From Todiramphus chloris collaris (Eukaryota > Chordata > Aves > Coraciiformes > Alcedinidae): 64,000 nucleotides of DNA. Location of the stretch: the NCBI GenBank assembly GCA_025345505.1, contig JANVCC010000013.1, positions 186,001 through 250,000 of the forward strand, read 5' to 3'. Positions 50,925-60,222 of the stretch are shown here, piece after piece. Made by a program: the position numbers and the translations under genes. Numbering within the stretch: position 1 is the first letter of the stretch; each line of letters starts with the position of its first letter. Under the pieces are notes generated by a model. That model ran no database searches. It saw nothing but the letters and a program-made list of their open reading frames with translations, and was not told where the DNA came from.

Positions 50925-52816
50925 GTGCTAAGAGCTTAAGTTGGTGAGTAAGGTAAAAGAGAATAAGAAAAGTTTCTTTAAATACATAAGTGACAAGAGG
51001 AAGAACAAGGAAAGTGTGGGGCCACTGCTGAATGAGAAAGCAGTCTTAATAACCGAGGATGCAGAGAAGGCAGAGTTGCTCAACACCTTCTTTGCTTCAG
51101 TCTTTTCTTCTAAGACCAGCCACTGTGAACTCCAGTCCCTGGTTGAAGGGGAGAAAGCCTGGGGGAAGGATGACTCTCCACTGGTCAGTGAAGACTGGGT
51201 TAAGGACCAGTTACGTAAGTTGAATATACATAAGTCCATGGGCCCTGATGAGATGCACCCAAAAGTGCTGAGCGAATTGGCTGATATTATTGCCCTGCCA
51301 CTCTCCGTCAACTTTTGCAAAATCATGGCAAACGGGAGAGGTGCCGGAGGACTGGAGGAAAGCCAATGTCACTCCAGTCTTCAAAAAGGGCAGGAAAGAG
51401 ATTCCAGAAAACTATAGACCAGTCAGTCTTACCTCCATCCCTGGAAAGATAATGGAGAGGCTCATTCTGGAGGTTATCTCTAGGCACATGTAAGATAAGA
51501 AGGTTATCAGGAGTAGTCAGCATGGATTTACCAAGGGGAAGTCATGCTTGACTAATCTAATAGCCTTCTATGATATTGTAACTGGATGGCTAGATGCAGG
51601 GAGACCAGTGGATATAGTCTATCTTGGCCTTAGCAAGGCTTTTGACACAGTCTCCCATAACATCCTTTTGGAGAAGCTTGGGAAGTATGGGATAGAAGAG
51701 CAGGTAGTAAGATGGATTAGTAACTGGTTGGACAATAGAGTCCAGAGAGTGGTGGTCAATGGTGCCAAGTCCAGCTGGAGAGTTGTAACCAGTGGAGTCC
51801 CCCAGGGATCAGTGCTGGGTCCGGTCCTGTTCAACATCTTTATCAATGACATGGATGACAGGACAGAGTGTCTGCTCAGCAAGTTTGCTGATGATGCAAA
51901 ACTGGGAGGATTGGCAGATACACCTGAAAGCTGTGCAGACATCCAGCGAGACTTGGACAGGTTGGAGAACTGGGCAGGGCAGAACCAAATGAGGTTAACA
52001 AGGATAAATGTAGAGTCCTGCATCTAGGTAAGAATAATAAATTACACCAGTACAGACTGGGAGGTGATCTGCTGGAGAGCAGTCTTGTGGAGAAAGACTT
52101 GGGAGTCCTGGTGGACAACAAATTCTCCATGGAGCAGCAATGTGCCCTTGTGGCCAGGAAGGCCAATGGTATCCCGGGGTACATCAAGAGGAGCGTGTCC
52201 AGCAGATCCAGGGAGGTTCTCCTCCCCCTCTACTCTGCACTGGTGAGACCTCACCTGGAGTATTGTGTCCAGTTCTGGGCTCCCCAGTTCAAGAGAGACA
52301 GGGATCTGCTTGAGAGAGTCCAACGGAGGGCTACAAGGATGATGAAGGGACTGGAGCACATGCCTTATGAAGAGAGGCTGAGACACCTGGGGCTCTTTAG
52401 TCTGGAAAAGAGAAGACTGATAAATGTTTATAAATATATGAGGGCTAAATGTCAAGAGGAAAGGGACAGCCTCTTCTCACTCGTGCCTTGTGATAGGCCT
52501 AGGGGGAATGGATATAAGCTGGAGCACAAGAGGTTCCACCTTAACATGAGGAGGAACTTCTTTACAGTAAGGGTCACAGAGCACTGGAACAGGCTGCCCG
52601 GAGAGGTTGTGGAGTCTCCTTCTCTGGAGATTTTTCAAAACTTGCCTGGATGCGTTCCTGGGTGACCTGTGTTAGGGTAGATTACGCTGTAGGGTAGATT
52701 AGGGTAGATTAGGCTGTAGGTTAGGTTATATGATCCTGCCCTGGCAGGGGGGTTGAACTCAAAGATCTCCAAGGTCCCTTTCAACCCCTAACACTCTGTG
52801 ATTCTGTGATTCTGTG
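50925..52816 (+). mobile_element. CR1 LINE, longest copy, most of ORF2 readable
   Basis: 5'-truncated plus-strand CR1 of about 1.9 kb. It begins in the linker before the reverse transcriptase (KKSFFKYISDKRKNKESVGP). It continues with LRKLNIHKSMGPDEMHPKVL and, after a frame change near 51330, with EDWRKANVTPVFKKGRKEIP. Then come [18 protein letters not shown], motif A as [14 protein letters not shown] (51617-51660), [12 protein letters not shown], motif C as [11 protein letters not shown] (51881-51913) and the C-terminal domain ([19 protein letters not shown]). The 3'UTR ends in ATTCTGTGATTCTGTG. Motif A has Gly where the catalytic Asp is normal (YLDFSKAFD), and a stop near 51490 and frame changes near 51330 and 52000 break it. 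It is younger than the other CR1 copies here but not functional. Confidence 0.93.
52671..52728 (+). repeat. short GGTAGATTA-type tandem repeat in the CR1 3'UTR
   Basis: Imperfect repeats of TAGGGTAGATTA/TAGGCTGTAGG fill the start of the CR1 3'UTR at this copy: the units GTTAGGGTAGATTACGCTG, TAGGGTAGATT, AGGGTAGATTAGGCTG and TAGGTTAGG. It probably arose by slippage after insertion or is a feature of this CR1 subfamily. Confidence 0.75.
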
Positions 52817-53848
52817 CTTTCTTCACAAATTGGATTCTACAGAACTTAAATAAAATAAATCACAGTTTCTCCTTAAGTTAAATCCTGAAATTCCATTTTC
52901 CCTCTAAGGATGCTGAATTTTCACCAGCACAACCCCTCCCAAGCACAAACTGGCAACTCTGCAAAAGAATTTTCCCTAAAATATAATATTTTGGGGGTTG
53001 ACTATTTATGAAGTGAGATCTTTATCTGAGTAGTAATGAACAAGAACTGTTTGCCACAGATATTGGTTGCCTGTGACAACAGCTACTGTGACCTTGGCCA
53101 ACACATGGTTTTTAGATCTGGTGAAGCTGACCATCTGCAGTAATGGACAGGAGGTCCATTTTACTACTTCAGTAATTGTAAAGGTGACATATCCACCACA
53201 GGTAAGAATGAGCTCCATGGGATTTTCCTTTCACTACAACCTGTGGTGGACATTAGTGACTATAATTTTCTTCCCAGCATCATTTCAGCAAATTATTCAA
53301 CACATAGTGTGATTTGGTGCTATCTGGGTAGACCATGCCCTACATCTACCTGAGGCAGTGCCCTTCTGTTAAAGTAGTGGAAATGGCATTGTCTCAGAAA
53401 TGTACCTGGCAACAATTCTTTTAAAATGCCTGATGAAGATTTACATGTATAAACTGTGCTTTAATGCAGCATGGGTGTTAATGATACATAGAAATAGCTA
53501 ATAGAAAATCCCTGAAGAAATATTTCAAATAAGCACGTTGGACTCATGTCCATTTGATTCTTCATTAATGCACACCTGGAATAGTAATTACGCCACTTGT
53601 CAGGAAGTTCACTGTGTTCCCATCATGATTAAGTGGTGTGTAACACATTCTGCTTGTTCATTTTATGTGATGGAAAGCACAGAAGAAACAGGCTTTTTGT
53701 TTTCATTTACAGTATTTTCATTAACAGTATTTTCAACGGGAAAAAATGAACCAGAACAAAATATCTCCACTAGAGTAGATATAAACCATCACTATGGCAA
53801 CATATATGATTGTTTAAATGATATTTCCCTAATTTTTCTGGTTTTAAA
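52817..53848. other. intergenic, no gene seen
   Basis: Unique AT-rich sequence between CR1 copies. Open frames at 53067-53312 and 53538-53870 have no recognisable domain. Confidence 0.5.
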
Positions 53849-53924
53849 CCACAGAATCACAGAACATTAGGGGTTGGAAGGCACCTTGGAAGATCATGTA
53901 ATCCAAATCTCCTGCTAGATCAGG
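53849..53924 (-). mobile_element. CR1 LINE, 3' scrap (older of a tandem pair)
   Basis: The + strand reads ACAGAATCACAGAACATTAG then GGGTTGGAAGGCACCTTGGA, the reverse of a CR1 3'UTR. It is cut off after about 75 bp by the 3' end of a second minus-strand CR1. Confidence 0.82.
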
Positions 53925-54182
53925 TCACAGAATCACAGAATCACAGAATCACTCAGGTTGGAAAAGACCCTTGGGACCATCGTGTCCAACCATTAGCCCT
54001 ACTCTACAAGTTCACCCCTAGACCATGTCCCCCAACACCACATCCAAGCGATGTTTAAACACATCCAGGGATGGTGACTCAACCACCTCCCTGGGCAGCC
54101 CATTCCAATATTTCACTACCCTTTCCATGAAGAATTTTTTCCTAATGTCCAGTCTAAACCTACCTTGTTTCAGCTTGTTCTA
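53925..54182 (-). mobile_element. CR1 LINE, 3' fragment (second of the tandem pair)
   Basis: The + strand begins with four ACAGAATC octamers, the reversed CR1 terminal repeats. The same subfamily 3'UTR as the copy at 22217-22996 follows, including CATTAGCCCTACTCTACAAG, and then the ORF2 C-terminus seen in reverse up to CCTTGTTTCAGCTTGTTC. It is only about 258 bp long, so strongly 5'-truncated. Confidence 0.9.
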
Positions 54183-54945
54183 GGATTTATATACCACTGC
54201 CATTAGCAGCTGTCTCCTGATAACAACAGCTCTCAGAAATATGTGGGATTGCCCGTTCCCAGTAGATCACAGTTCAGTAGAAAGACTGTAAAAAGATTTG
54301 CCCCATAGCACACACCGAGAGTGACGTTCCATCAGTCTCTCTGCAGATGAGTTTCCCAGTGGACCCACCTCATTTCCTTGTCTGTCGTTTCACAATTATT
54401 TGTAAGAAGTTAAATGTCATTGATATCATTCTACCATGAAATTAAATTTTTAGTTGTTTCCATGCTGTGACTCTGAAGTTGTGGTAATGTTTATTGTAAC
54501 TAGCAAGTTAACCAAAGAAGAATTTACCTGCTAAATGTTCAGTAAGAAAGCTTTTCTGACATACAACATCATATACCAATCCATTTTAGATACAGTAAAT
54601 TACAAACCCACCAGTATTTTAGAGAAATGATGGAATTCTGTGAACTTATTAAATGCCTTCTTATTTGTAAAACACTGTGACTCTGTCAGTTCAGGACATA
54701 GTACATTATTTCCAGAGAATTAGTTGGTTTTCATCAAGCTTCAGGAAGCAATACGGAAGCTCTTTTAAAGCCTAGGAATCATTTTGGACAAAAATGTTCC
54801 CATAGTCCAGGCAACTCAATTTGTTTCACTGATTTTCTGCCCAACATTATAATGATCATACAGTTCAGTTGTGGTGTTTACTATCTTCTTGGAAATCTCT
54901 CAAGAAGTTTTAAACCAAAACCAAACCAAAACAACAACAAGAAAA
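54183..54945. other. intergenic, no feature seen
   Basis: Unique AT-rich sequence; nothing recognised. Confidence 0.5.
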
Positions 54946-55093
54946 GAAAAAGAAAAAGAAAAAGAAAAAGAAAAAGAAAAAGAAAAAGAAAAAGAAAAAG
55001 AAAAAGGGAAGGGAAGAGAAGAGAAGAGAAGAGAAGAGAAGAGAAGAGAAGAGAAGAGAAGAGAAGAGAAGAGAAGAGAAGAGAAGAGAAGAG
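54946..55093 (+). repeat. compound purine microsatellite (AAAAAG)n-(GAGAA)n
   Basis: About ten hexamers of GAAAAA from 54946 to 55006, a short GGAAGGGAA bridge, then about fifteen pentamers of GAGAA to 55093. The strand is all purine for nearly 150 bp. Open frames through it (Lys/Arg/Glu on one strand, Ser/Phe/Leu on the other) are artefacts of the repeat. Confidence 0.97.
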
Positions 55094-56983
55094 GAAAGAT
55101 ATCTTGCAATGTAATCTGCATGTATGTGTTCTTCCTGTGGGGATCCCTGACACATGAAGTGTTCAGCATTAGGGGATGAGAATAAATGAAGGTGGCTTTC
55201 TGCAGCTGCTGATTATCTGCCCTGAGCAGAGTTAACTCCAGACCAAAGCACAGCTTAAATCCTCATGGTTACTCTTCCAGCAAGAGATCATTACCCAACA
55301 TAATGGTTCAGAGGGCACATACAGCCAGCATATGACTTGGCCTCAATCTCTTCTCCATCCCATGTGATGCCTTGTAGCTCTAAGAGGCATTCTATGATTT
55401 CTTGTAGTTCAGAGTGCATAAAATGTGAAAGATCTATGTTGTAGGCATAATGCTACAGCCAGTTTGATAGCATGATTGAAAGAGAAGATGTATGCCCAAA
55501 TGTTCATCAATTTATAGTGCTGACAACTGAACCAGCTGAGGGATGAGAATGATAGTTTTTGTTACCTCTGTTTTTAAGACAAAGATCTCCACCTGAGGAG
55601 ATGTGCTGTAACATGTCCAGCAGTGCTCATCCACACAGAACAGCCTAATATACTACTTAGGCCAGCAGAAGCAGTAAAGGAGAGTGTTGTGTGTTTCAGT
55701 ATTCTTAAATTAAAAAATAAAGAATAATATTCACCCAGAAGGAGAAAAATGAACATCTCTATTTCAGATTAATTACTTGTTTTTCATTAGTTAAACTAAG
55801 ATTCCACAGTGATGCATCAATGAAATACCAATTACTTTTCAGCCTACCAAGATGTCAACTTCATGCAAGAAACAGGTTTGTGGGCATGTATTAATATTTA
55901 CATATACTAAGTGCCTTGGTAGTCTACTCCTGTAGGGCTCAAATCCTGTTTGTTTGTGAATGATGAAAATTACTAAATAATAGTCAAGTTAATTGAACAC
56001 TTGTATTGATGTACTATTCAACTTATCCCTAAGACGTTCTCTCTAACCAGTCAGATGAACCCTTACATAGGAGCACCCATTTCCCATTTTGATAACCATG
56101 GGTTCCCCAAGTGAATGGCTCCACTATAAAAGACTCTTCCTGTAAATGTCTTAGATATCCACAGTAAAGGTCATTTTATCACAGTAAGGTTTCATCCCAG
56201 TTTTAGGGAACAGTTACAGTCCAACAACACACAAAAAAAAAGCAGTTAGTGGTGCTGTGATCCAGACACTTCAACCCAGTTGTATTACAGTGCTGATAGT
56301 GCTTTAGAAGTGCTTGACTGTCATCCTGCCCTAAAGCCACAGTGGACTGTAGTGGCTGTGAGAGACAGGGTTGCTTTGTCTGCCTTTCTAACACCAATTC
56401 TGACATCCAGGGTGAATTTCAGTAACTACCACATTCATCAGAAATGGTGGGTAACTCTCCCACACTACTGCAGAAGATAGTCTAGACTTTTGGTAGCTCA
56501 TGAAAGCTGAGACATCACTCTGAATCCTTTCAGGCAGAGTTGGAAGGTAAACTATGGTCTCCTACCTGCTTCTTTGGCTTTCCACAGTTACTAAGGAGTT
56601 TGCCTTAGTTCATACTGCATGTTTCATAAAGACCATTTGGCAAGTGTGTTTTGCGAAGTAAAATCCTTTCTCTTCAGGTAAGCAAGGCAAAACCATACCT
56701 GGTTTATGTGTCCTGACTTAGTATGTCACACTCTTCTGCTCAGCACCACAGGACCCAGGTGTTTGTGTGGCTGTCCTAAATCAAAACTGAAAAGATCCTC
56801 GATGTCAATGCTGAAAAGCTGCTAGCAGAGGGATTTTCTCAGGTTCTCACAAAATTTGGTGAGAATCCTGCCTTTCTCATGCAAGTTGTGAAAAACGGTG
56901 GGATGTTTTTTGTAAGCTAGACTAACACCTGGTGTTTTGCTAAGTTCTGTTTATGGTACCTTGGAAAAATATTTAGAAAGAGG
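55094..56983. other. intergenic, no gene seen
   Basis: Unique sequence ahead of the LTR-like repeat. No exon or repeat family recognised. Confidence 0.5.
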
Positions 56984-57149
56984 TGTTGTAGGACTTTAGC
57001 CAGTCACCCTAGGAGATGGGTGATCACTGACCAGTCGCCCTATGGGGCTAGGGTATATAAAACAGGGTTGTAAATTAATATAGTTGCTTCTTTTGCCTGC
57101 TCTTGCTGAATTTGTGTGTTGCTGCATCTCTCCTCTCCCAGTATAAACA
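56984..57149 (+). mobile_element. LTR-like direct repeat, left copy (fossil)
   Basis: 166-bp block starting TGTTGTAGGAC and ending GTATAAACA (TG...CA ends), with a TATA motif (GGGTATATAAAACAGG) near 57051-57066. A close relative of about 137 bp lies in the same orientation at 61294-61430. The layout suggests LTRs of a small or truncated endogenous retrovirus-like element, or one LTR duplicated with its surroundings. No retroviral gene is recognisable between them and no convincing target duplication is seen. Family not assigned. Confidence 0.6.
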
Positions 57150-57171
57150 GCGACAGATTTCCTTGAACTGT

Positions 57172-57585
57172 CAGCTATTCCTCCAGAGTAGCAATGTATT
57201 CCCCCAAACCTGGGACAGGCACGAATGCCAAGGCCACGCCCACTTTAGTCTTGAGGGTGAACTCTGCGTTCCCACTGTGTTCTTGAACGGCTAAATGCTT
57301 GCTCATCTGCTGCACCAGGTGGAAAGAGCAGCCTTTTAGAGCAGCTTCTGGGAAGGACTCCATTATGGCATTCCTGACAGCCATTGCATTGTCACAGGGC
57401 ACGGCTGCGGCCATACTTCAGGCTTCAGGTGTTTCCGTAACATCCCACAAGCCCTTGTCCATGGCATGCAGTTTGTCTGGCAGAAAGAAGGGTGCACAGC
57501 ACCAGGTGCACGCCCCCGTACCTCTCTGCCAGGGTCACACGGGCCTGGGCAAAGAGTTGGGGGCTCTTGGGAATGGTAATACACA
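57172..57585 (-). pseudogene. MULE-type transposase core, decayed remnant
   Basis: Minus-strand remnant of a Mutator-like (MULE) DNA transposase. The clearest part is 57414-57175. After CDNAMAVRNAIMESFPEAAL comes KGCSFHLVQQMSKHL, then VGVALAFVPVPGLGEYIATL and EE-stop. This follows the family pattern of a catalytic Asp, then (F/A)P.A..KGC.FH..Q and an ALAFVPV block. Upstream, PQLFAQARVTLAERYGGVHL and VLCTLL are in one frame and LPDKLHAMDKGLW in another, matching the family's strand-strand LLPDK segment, so at least one frameshift separates them; a stop follows before MAAAV. N- and C-terminal parts are missing and no terminal inverted repeats were found. It could also be a scrap of a host gene derived from such a transposase. 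Confidence 0.62.
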
Positions 57586-57730
57586 GTCCTCCAGGCTCAG
57601 TGGGCCCAAAGGTGGGTGCTACGTTACTGCAGCCAGGGAAGAAGTGACATGGTGGAGTGGGCTGCTGGCTCCCTGTGGTCCCAGATGCCCGGGGCCAAGG
57701 AGGATGCTGGAGTGGTGGGACTGGTGTCCC

Positions 57731-59175
57731 TCAATGCCTGGTCCAATAAAACACCCCCATCAACGTGCCCAAAAGAACACATAAAAGAAACAAAGCACAA
57801 GGGGAACAGGCTCGGCGTCGGCGTCCCCTCCTCTGCACCCTGTGACACCTGTGTAGAGCTGCCTCTGAAGAGAGTTGGCCAGCTTGCACTGTCTGGTGGA
57901 GAGCTGGTGGCAGAGCGCGCGGTGTAAAGAGCTGGCTGCGCAGAAGTGACCGTGGAGTGTTGTCCGCGAGGAGCTGGCAGCGAAGAGCTGTCCCGTACCA
58001 CTGCATCGGTGCCTGGATGGCAGGTCTGCAGCTGCTGCTGGGTAGATCTGGGGAGCTGTGGGCCAGTCCCTGTGCCAGCTGGTTGTCGGGGCCAAACGTG
58101 TTGATTTCAGGACTTGGGGCTGGCTGGTGGCTGGGCACAAGCTGATTTCTAGGCAGGCCGCACCGCTTTAGATACCACGACAGTAATCGTTTTTGGTGTC
58201 GGATGCGCTTCAGCCCACGGTGTTTGTTGCGGACACTGCTTCTGAGAACCCCTGGGGAGTCACTGGACGATTCTAATCTCAGCTGGTTGGTGGGGCCAGA
58301 CATGCTGATTTCATCATATGGTTCTGACCCACAGCTGTACTCGTCCTGGTTTCCAGGTCGGCAGAGCAGGATTTTCGTCCTCCATTTTAATTGCGAGCTC
58401 TGCTGTATGCGCTCTGGCCCAGGGTGGCTGGTTCCAGGCACTGGGGAGCTGCAGGGTGGTCCCAGTGGTGCCTGGCTGGAGGTGCTGGGATTGCTGGTTT
58501 GAAGTGCTGGGGATCCGTGGCCCAAGGTGCCAATTTCATCACTCGGGGCTGACTCCAAGCTGGTTCTGCGCCTCTTTACTGGCCCGCCATATGGCTCTTC
58601 TTCCTNNNNNNNNNNTCACTTGGTGCTGGCCCAGGGCTGGTTCTGCGCCTCTTTACTGGCCCACCGTATGGATCTTCTACCGGATAGAGTAATGATGAGC
58701 CCTCTTCAGTCTCGTCTGCCTCACTGTGCCTTCTTTTGCGGCTGCTTCTTTCATGCGGTGGTACTTGGCTGGGGGTGCTGGACCCGCTGCTCTCAGAGGC
58801 CACGAAGCTGGCGGACGACCCTGCTGACGCCAGGCTGGCATTGCTGCTGCTGTCAGCCTCTGAGTTGTCATTGGAGTCTGTGAAGGGAGACAGGAAGATA
58901 TAAGGTTAGCAGAACGGCCACCCAGCCCCACAGCAGGAGAAGCCATCAGGGCATGGCAGGCATGGTACCTCAGCAGGTGCCCACAGCCCAGCCTGGGCCC
59001 ATCCTGCTGAGCAGAGGAGGCACCCTGTCCCAGGACTCTTGGGCAGCTCCTGCCTTCCCCTGCCTCCGCTAGTCTTGGCCTCCCACAGCCCATCCTGAGA
59101 AAACCCCTGTGCAGAGTGGGTGAAGGACAGTTTGCTCTTACCTTGCTCCAAAGACTTGTGGTCGTCCTCACTCAT
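57731..59175 (-). CDS. unrecognised two-exon gene: Ser-rich, KRRRTS repeats, C-terminal membrane anchor
   Basis: Minus-strand gene of unknown family. Exon 1 (59175-59142) reads MSEDDHKSLEQ and ends in a GTAAGAG donor. Exon 2 starts at 58877 after CTTCACAG; the joined codon is Asp. Both sites are good and the phases match. Exon 2 opens Ser/acidic-rich, then has RSSRKRRHSEADETEEGSS and PYGGPVKRRRTSPGPAPS. A 10-N gap follows, then the repeat PYGGPVKRRRTSLESAPSDE. Looser repeats of the type E-I-x-x-x-G-P-x-N-Q-L follow (DEISMSGPTNQL, PEINTFGPDNQL). It ends RRGRRRRACSPCALFLLCVL then LGTLMGVFYWTRH-stop: a basic cluster and one hydrophobic segment at the extreme C-terminus. At least 389 residues. 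The frame is kept only if the true gap length is 2 modulo 3. The layout suggests a tail-anchored protein with nuclear localisation signals, perhaps at the nuclear envelope; that is inference. Start chosen for the spliced frame and a G at -3. Confidence 0.62.
58561..58680 (-). repeat. coding tandem repeat flanking the assembly gap
   Basis: Two copies of a unit of roughly 75 bp share GGTTCTGCGCCTCTTTACTG and the following GGCCC.CC.TATGG.TCTTCT (+ strand), one on each side of the Ns. They encode the PYGGPVKRRRTS repeats. More copies may be collapsed inside the gap. Confidence 0.85.
58606..58615. other. assembly gap (10 N)
   Basis: Ten unknown bases within the coding repeat of the minus-strand gene. 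The round number suggests a placeholder, so the real length and reading frame here are unknown. Confidence 0.99.
58878..59141 (-). other. intron of the unrecognised minus-strand gene
   Basis: 264-bp GC-rich intron, donor GTAAGAGCAAA (59141 downwards) and acceptor with the pyrimidine-rich lead CCTGTCTCCCTTCACAG. The tract, the consensus donor and the matched phase (G + AC) are the main grounds for calling this a real spliced gene. Confidence 0.65.
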
Positions 59176-59375
59176 CGCAAAAATAACGCACGTCGAAGGC
59201 AAGCGCTTGGAGAGTCTCCCCCAGTAGTACTGGGGTCTCTTCTCCGGACGCTCGTCTGGCAACCCCGAGGGAGCTGCGGGACGTAGGCGAGCTTGCCGTG
59301 CAGGCAAGCCCCTTCCTCTCCTTCCCTCTCCTCACCTCACCGGGTCGCACTGACACCTGACCAGAGCCCAGCGGC

Positions 59376-59424
59376 CTTTTATACCCTGCCTGGGTGATGA
59401 GTCACAATGGCCATTGTGATGTCA
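59376..59424 (-). promoter_or_regulatory. TATA promoter with SOX-type palindrome, AP-1 and CRE-like sites
   Basis: On the minus strand TATAAAAG lies at 59383-59376, about 200 bp before the ATG, predicting a start of transcription near 59350. Just upstream is the 18-bp perfect palindrome TCACAATGGCCATTGTGA (59402-59419), two inverted ACAATGG-type SOX half sites. It overlaps the AP-1 consensus TGAGTCA (59398-59404) on one side and the CRE-like TGATGTCA (59417-59424) on the other. The compact, ordered arrangement supports a regulated promoter for the minus-strand gene. Confidence 0.6.
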
Positions 59425-59567
59425 CCACCACCCATCTGCAGGTTCACCCAGTAGGGTCCTGCCACCCTTTGTGACATGAGCACCACCGGGCTGCAGCTCT
59501 GGCACAGGTTGTCCCGAGAGGGTGCGGAGTCTCCAGCCTTGGAGACAGGCCCAGCCCGGCAGGGCTC

Positions 59568-59850
59568 TCTAGGGTCAGGGGTCCCTGTGTGGTGTCAGGG
59601 GGAGTCTGTAGGGCTGGAGGGGGTCTCTACGGGGCCAGAGGATCTCTACAGGGTTGGGATATCACACTATAGGGCCTGGGAGTGGACTCCTACAGGGCTG
59701 AGGAGGCTCTCAAGCTCTGATGGGTGTCTGTGGGGGCCATGGAGGAGGCTCTATAGAGTCAGGAAGTCCCTGTGAGGCCAAGGGGGATCTGTAGGGACAG
59801 AAGGGCTCTGTGGGCCTGTGGCATCTCTAAGGGTCTGGGAAGTCTATATG
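59568..59850 (+). repeat. worn GC-rich minisatellite
   Basis: Degenerate repeats built on (T)CTCTA(C/T)AGGG(C/T)(C/T)(G)GGAG, recurring every 20-30 bases: TCTCTAGGGTCAGGG, TCTGTAGGGCTGGAGG, TCTCTACGGGGCCAGAGG, TCTCTACAGGGTTGGG, CACTATAGGGCCTGGGAG, CTCCTACAGGGCTGAGGAG, TCTATAGAGTCAGGAAG, and so on. It lies upstream of the minus-strand promoter and marks the edge of the GC-rich block. Confidence 0.75.
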
Positions 59851-60176
59851 TCTCTATGCTAAACAAACTAGAGGAACAATAAATTGTGATTATGAAACTT
59901 GCCTGCTGCATTCGATTTCATTACATACATTAGATTTTTGATGGATTGTGACAATCTAGTCACCTTTTTATTTGTAGTATCTTCTTTGTTGAGTACCACT
60001 TACTTGCCTGTGGGAGCCTCCAAGGATGGAAAAGGACAGGTGTCCATAGCAACAGAATTAAATAGGATAGCTTCAAGTAAAATCACTGATGATGGTAAGG
60101 ACAAAAGACAAGGGAACCCTCCTTGTCTTTAGTTTAGTTGAGTCTTTAATCTCTTAGAAATGATTTAGTAGCATTT
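59851..60176. other. AT-richer spacer, no feature seen
   Basis: Short stretch between the minisatellite and a CR1 scrap. No recognisable gene; the 77-codon open frame at 59899-60132 is unsupported. Confidence 0.45.
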
Positions 60177-60177
60177 T

Positions 60178-60222
60178 CATAGAATCATCTAGGTTGGAAA
60201 AGACCTTCAAGATCACTGGCCT
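60178..60222 (-). mobile_element. CR1 LINE, 45-bp 3' scrap
   Basis: CATAGAATCATCTAGGTTGG then AAAAGACCTTCAAGATCA on the + strand is the reversed CR1 3' terminus, truncated after about 45 bp. Confidence 0.75.

Noticed and set aside
51619-52455. Long minus-strand frames inside the CR1 at 50925-52816
   Set aside because: Antisense of the CR1 reverse transcriptase, a common artefact because CR1 codon use leaves antisense frames open.
54852-55179. Overlapping Lys/Arg-rich and Ser/Phe/Leu-rich frames on both strands
   Set aside because: They are translations of the purine microsatellite.
57299-57784. 161-codon + strand open frame
   Set aside because: Opposite-strand shadow of the transposase remnant and of the 3' end of the minus-strand gene; no domain.
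58677-59171. 164-codon and related open frames overlapping the minus-strand gene
   Set aside because: Other frames of the same GC-rich DNA. The spliced frame with a matched donor and acceptor and repeated motifs explains the region better.
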